A DNA stretch of 64,000 bases, from positions 1 to 64,000 of the forward strand of contig URFM01000003.1 in NCBI GenBank assembly GCA_900547035.1, given 5' to 3'. The stretch comes from an uncultured Clostridium sp. (GTDB taxonomy: Bacteria > Bacillota > Clostridia > Lachnospirales > Lachnospiraceae). Below, piece after piece: positions 60,558 to 64,000 of the stretch (positions are counted from its first letter, which is position 1; each line of letters opens with the position of its first letter). Both the position numbers and the translations under genes were made by a program. Under the pieces are notes generated by a model. It searched no databases. It saw only the letters and a program-made list of their open reading frames with translations, and was not told the origin of the DNA.

Positions 60558-61850
60558 TTACAGCATTGAAAAACCGCCTAAAAATGCCGCCGCAACCGCA
60601 ATGGCGCTGAATACCCCAGACAATAAAATCTGCTGCTTAATCAGACGTCTCCTTAAGCCGTCATCGCTGCAGCCGGTCAGCACGGAGGCGCCGCCCTGGG
60701 AGAATGGGCTTATGCTGCTGGCGGTAAGGCCGATCTGCGCGGCGCAGTATACCGCTTCCACTGATACGGACGAAACCTCCGCCAAAACCGGCAGCATGGG
60801 AAGCATCATCGGAATTACCACTACCCCCGAGACAAAAAAGCTCAAAACGCACATGATCAGCACAACGCCTGGTATAATCCATGCGGCGGGCACACTGCTT
60901 TGCAGATAGCCCCCCATAAATTCCACAATCCCCAAGGGATTCGCGAGAGCCATATACATCCCGGTCAGAGACAGCATCAAAAGCGTATCCCACGGAATCC
61001 GTTCCTTTACTACCGAGTCGTAGGATGCCGTATTTCCTATAATATTGGCGATAATTCCGATGACCGCCACCAGCTGGAAGCTGAAAATCTGGCTAAGCCT
61101 GACTATGACCGGCGTTGGCCATATGATTTTAAACGCTTCCGGCAGGACGAACAAAGCAATGACCGCGCCAATGATAAAAAGGCTTCTCTTCTGTCTGGAA
61201 TCAAACGCCTTTGGCCTCTCCATCTTCACCGATGCCCGCTTTACTCTATAGCCCTTCATCGCAAGAAAGGACACCATATAAAGGACTGTATAAAATACAG
61301 CTTTCCATATGTAATATCCGGCGGCGTAGGAGCGGGCGTCCTCCGGGCTGAAATAAATCTCCAGCTGTCCCACACTTGTCGCAAACCCAGAGGTCCAAGG
61401 CACGCTCCCGCCAACCATAGAACCCATCCAAACCGCTAAGGAAGCCAGAAGCGGATTAATCCCGGCCTGAAGGGCAATGCTAAAACAGATGGCGGACAAA
61501 AAGAACGGAGCGGAGCCTCCTGCCCCCATAGCGGCAATCACAGCCGTTACCAGGAAAAATAGCAGTCCCAACAGCCAGCCCGTATTTCTGCAGGCATACA
61601 GCAGATGCTCCGCCAAAGCCTTCAGCGCTCCATTACTACCTGCGAATCCAAACAAAAATGTAGCTACCAGGAAGTTAAAAAACAGAGTTGTAGGAAACAA
61701 GGATACCACTGCCCCGGCAGACATTCCCCCCGCCAGTATTCCTACCGGAAAAGCCACAGCGGCAGCGGCAAGCCCGATGTTGATTTTCAATCTTGTTCCA
61801 AGTACCAGCGCAAGCAAAATTCCCCCAAAGAAAATAATCGTATGAGTCAT
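60558..61850 (-). CDS. MatC-like dicarboxylate permease
   Basis: 430 aa, about 12 helices, starting MTHTIIFFGGILLALVLGTR. LKINIGLAAAAVAFPVGILAG and GAGGSAPFFLSAICFSIALQ with ASLAVWMGSMVGGSVPWTSG fit the MatC/GntP-like C4-dicarboxylate carrier group. The ATG at 61850 follows a perfect AGGAGGTGATT site. Between an esterase and a hydrolase, it likely imports an organic acid set free from esters. Confidence 0.82.
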   Translation of the reverse strand: MTHTIIFFGGILLALVLGTRLKINIGLAAAAVAFPVGILAGGMSAGAVVSLFPTTLFFNFLVATFLFGFAGSNGALKALAEHLLYACRNTGWLLGLLFFLVTAVIAAMGAGGSAPFFLSAICFSIALQAGINPLLASLAVWMGSMVGGSVPWTSGFATSVGQLEIYFSPEDARSYAAGYYIWKAVFYTVLYMVSFLAMKGYRVKRASVKMERPKAFDSRQKRSLFIIGAVIALFVLPEAFKIIWPTPVIVRLSQIFSFQLVAVIGIIANIIGNTASYDSVVKERIPWDTLLMLSLTGMYMALANPLGIVEFMGGYLQSSVPAAWIIPGVVLIMCVLSFFVSGVVVIPMMLPMLPVLAEVSSVSVEAVYCAAQIGLTASSISPFSQGGASVLTGCSDDGLRRRLIKQQILLSGVFSAIAVAAAFLGGFSML

Positions 61851-61866
61851 AATCACCTCCTGGCTT

Positions 61867-63378
61867 TCAGGCCTTTCTGCTGCCGTCCTTAAATTCGGCA
61901 TACAGCGAAAGCAGCGTTTCCACATCCTTTCTGCGCACCCCGTACTCAATGTACGGCTGGTCGCAGAGCATCAAGGTCTGCTGGTCTTTCCAGTCAAAAA
62001 GAGGCCAGGCAGGCATCTGCGTCATAAATGAATCATTATCGCAGCAAGGACAGCCGGCCAGTACAAAATTTGCCAGCATATTTCTCATAGATTGAACGGT
62101 TTCCTCCGAGTAAAGCCCCGGATCCGCCTTTGCAAACTCCGCCCGATATTCGTTTCCATGAGGAGCCCGGACCCTGTTTTTTTGATCTTCTGCCGCCGTA
62201 TAAAATAGAAACACCCGGTTATGCCCCGAAAGCGCCTTTGCCATCAGATTGCCCGGAACGCGGATCCACAGATCGTTTTTTATATCCATAATCGCCGTGG
62301 CAGGCGGACGAAGCGGGTCATTTTTCAAGTAAGAATCCAGCAGCCACTGCACATCTGCGCGGTTCCCTACCTGGCTTTTTAAAAATTCATATTTCTCCAC
62401 ATCGTCTTTGCGGCTGCGAAACTGCTGGTCATACTCCCCGCAGGCAGAGCCAATGATACATTCATAACCTTTACAGTTCCCCTGCTCCAGCCTTTTGTAG
62501 GACTGGAACGGAATCACATACCCATCCTCTACTACCGAAAACGGCTTAATATCTGGGGGCAGCTTTGCTCCTAACAGCTCCTTCTGCGCCTTAAGAAGCC
62601 GTTGGGGAGACATGGCAAGCAGCTCCTTTAGGGTTGGGTTTCCCAAAATTTCCAGCACAATATCCGACACTCTCCGGCTTTGCTCAAGGGAGGTCATGCC
62701 TACATCCAGAGCAAACGAACTGTGCATAATGGCGCGTTTAAAATACTTTGCGGGATCTGCCATCAAAAACTGGGCCGAGATATTGCTGGAGCCTGATGAA
62801 TGCCCATAGACTGTTACCCGCTCCGGATCCCCTCCAAATGCTTCAATATTGTCGTGTACCCATTTCAAAGCTGCCCTGAGATCCAGCTGCGCCAAGTTAT
62901 TGCTGCATTTATATTTTCCATCCCGGTCCAGGCTGGACAAATTGAAATTTGCCAGAAGTCCCAGCCTGTGGTTCAAGCTGACAAAAATCAGGTCAGGGTA
63001 CTGGGCCACCAGCTTTGCCCCGTTAAAATCCGGATTTCTTGTTCCGCCCTTGATATAGGAACCTCCGTGGTTCCATACCAGCACTGCCTTTTTTTCGCTG
63101 CCTCTGTTGCTTTTCCAGATGTTTAAATACAGGCAGTCCTCATCCTGTGGCATGCCCGCATACTGGCCAGCATCCGCCTGGGGAGCCAGCGGCGAAAAAG
63201 CAAAGGCCTCCCGCTCCGTCTCCTGATCCGGCTCTTCCTGGGCCGGGAGCCATCTGCGCTCCCCTACAGCGGGGAGGCAGTAAGGAATTCCAAGGTAGGC
63301 TTCATTTCCTAGGGCATCTATTTTTCCAAGAAATGTCCCCTTTCTGGTTTTCGTTTTTACAATGGTTCCTTCCTTCAT
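61867..63378 (-). CDS. carboxylesterase type B
   Basis: 503 aa. EDCLYLNIWKSN, the oxyanion stretch LVWNHGGSYIKGG, the nucleophile in VTVYGHSSGSSNISAQFL (Ser in GHSSG) and the triad Glu/His region GSACGEYDQQF and RAPHGNEYRAEF. No signal peptide is seen, so it is cytosolic. The start shares an ATGA overlap with the upstream esterase gene, and the permease starts 16 nt after it. Natural substrate unknown. Confidence 0.87.
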   Translation of the reverse strand: MKEGTIVKTKTRKGTFLGKIDALGNEAYLGIPYCLPAVGERRWLPAQEEPDQETEREAFAFSPLAPQADAGQYAGMPQDEDCLYLNIWKSNRGSEKKAVLVWNHGGSYIKGGTRNPDFNGAKLVAQYPDLIFVSLNHRLGLLANFNLSSLDRDGKYKCSNNLAQLDLRAALKWVHDNIEAFGGDPERVTVYGHSSGSSNISAQFLMADPAKYFKRAIMHSSFALDVGMTSLEQSRRVSDIVLEILGNPTLKELLAMSPQRLLKAQKELLGAKLPPDIKPFSVVEDGYVIPFQSYKRLEQGNCKGYECIIGSACGEYDQQFRSRKDDVEKYEFLKSQVGNRADVQWLLDSYLKNDPLRPPATAIMDIKNDLWIRVPGNLMAKALSGHNRVFLFYTAAEDQKNRVRAPHGNEYRAEFAKADPGLYSEETVQSMRNMLANFVLAGCPCCDNDSFMTQMPAWPLFDWKDQQTLMLCDQPYIEYGVRRKDVETLLSLYAEFKDGSRKA

Positions 63379-64000
63379 CCGTTATTGATCCTTTCCACCG
63401 CAGCTCCCATATAGTATAATGTCCCGTCCGCTGCCCTGCTGAATTTGCTGAACCATTCATCATAAAACAGCCATCCGTCCTGGGGCGTAAAGGCATGAGG
63501 CTTGTCCTTTACCGTAGTAAAATCCAGAAGCGGAACTCCTGCCCGGTTCTGCCAGATCCGATGATGGTAGCGGCCGCTGCGGTACTCCATCGGCCGTTCC
63601 TTTTCCTGGGTTCCGTTCCGTTTAATCCAATACTCCACATTAACATTCGCCCTCTGGTTCGTTTTCAGGTCTCCCCCTCCTGTGTCATGCTCACCAAGCA
63701 TAATCCAAACCGGAACCTCATATCCGGTTTTAACTGCCGGCAGCCTGTAAGATCCGAAGAAGCCTTCCCGGCAGTCCAGCCCTTTAATCACTCCCCCGGT
63801 TACCGCGCACGCCGCGAACACATCCGGCATAACAAGCGCCGCCTGCTGCCCCATGCAGGCCCCCATCGAATGGCCGCAGGAGTAAATTCTTGTAGGATCA
63901 ATCGGGTTTCTGCATTTGATATCCTCTATCATCAGCCGTACAAATTTAAAATCATCCATATGGTCCTTAAGCATCCCCGCATTCCAGGCCGGATGGGGAA
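63375..64000 (-). CDS. PHB-depolymerase-family esterase (partial, runs off window)
   Basis: At least 208 codons; the frame is open to the right edge, so the N-terminus lies outside. IYSCGHSMGACMGQQAALVMPDVF has the nucleophile Ser in GHSMG; DCREGFFGSYRLP and VWIMLGEHDTGGGDL (acid) follow. The type resembles LpqC/feruloyl-esterase-like polyester or phenolic-ester hydrolases. First visible gene of the esterase-permease operon. Confidence 0.78.
   Translation of the reverse strand, partial: PHPAWNAGMLKDHMDDFKFVRLMIEDIKCRNPIDPTRIYSCGHSMGACMGQQAALVMPDVFAACAVTGGVIKGLDCREGFFGSYRLPAVKTGYEVPVWIMLGEHDTGGGDLKTNQRANVNVEYWIKRNGTQEKERPMEYRSGRYHHRIWQNRAGVPLLDFTTVKDKPHAFTPQDGWLFYDEWFSKFSRAADGTLYYMGAAVERINNG

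Noticed and set aside
1..64000. CRISPR array, prophage, rRNA or tRNA genes
   Set aside because: No regular direct-repeat array, no phage structural genes, and no tRNA- or rRNA-like stretches were found on reading either strand.

Overview
The window looks like chromosomal DNA from a spore-forming Lachnospiraceae (Clostridia). The evidence is strong GGAGG-type ribosome binding sites, sigma-A promoters, spoIIID, a SPOCS/LysM spore-coat-type protein, DUF6465 and DUF951 proteins, a zinc-type ribosomal protein S18 and YesM/YesN-type two-component signalling. I see no rRNA, tRNA, CRISPR array, prophage or intact insertion sequence.

Layout. 1-3.75 kb (minus): start of the S10 ribosomal operon (rpsJ, rplC, rplD, rplW, rplB, rpsS) with a clear promoter and a terminator-like hairpin in its leader. 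3.8-7.2 kb (minus): guanine deaminase, a broken GH25 lysozyme and a cell-wall-binding repeat protein. 7.2-13.9 kb (minus): an AfuABC/FbpABC-type ABC importer followed by its likely YesM/YesN two-component system. 14-18.7 kb: an rRNA-methyltransferase-like protein, an intracellular subtilisin, an EamA exporter and a run of damaged genes (a frameshifted small gene, then AraC, SnoaL-like and GNAT genes with internal deletions). 18.8-20.5 kb (minus): DUF6465 and rpsF-ssb-rpsR. 20.5-29 kb (minus): DUF951, aldo/keto reductase, sirtuin, SPOCS-LysM protein, TtcA-like protein, cysE, PrcB-like lipoprotein, manA and an anion permease, with a striking four-armed inverted-repeat element at 24.6 kb. 29.2-31.6 kb: MerR regulator, a split chromate transporter, and spoIIID on the other strand.

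31.6-64 kb is a sugar-acid catabolic island. Unit 1 is a PrpR-N-type regulator divergent from a DUF1537 kinase, a cytosolic Asp-box propeller, an Fe-alcohol dehydrogenase, a DapA-type aldolase and PdxA. Next come an SLC13 permease and a VOC protein. Unit 2 is a second PrpR-N regulator, tartronate semialdehyde reductase (garR), a second DapA-type lyase, a PPC/DUF296 protein and an aldo/keto reductase. Unit 3 is a seven-gene minus-strand operon: a GlpA-like flavoprotein, a GlpB-like NAD/FAD protein, DUF1667, a LarA-family protein, gudD, a gudD paralogue and a GntP permease. It diverges from LysR-garD. Unit 4 has two esterases, a MatC-like permease and an alpha/beta hydrolase.

Inferred working: GarD and GudD dehydrate galactarate and glucarate to 5-keto-4-deoxyglucarate, a DapA-type lyase splits it to pyruvate and tartronate semialdehyde, and GarR makes glycerate. 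The DUF1537 kinase and PdxA would take a tetronate (threonate-like) acid to a triose phosphate. The LarA-family protein and the flavin/iron-sulfur trio would interconvert and oxidise a 2-hydroxy acid. The last two assignments are inference and are the most novel part of the window.
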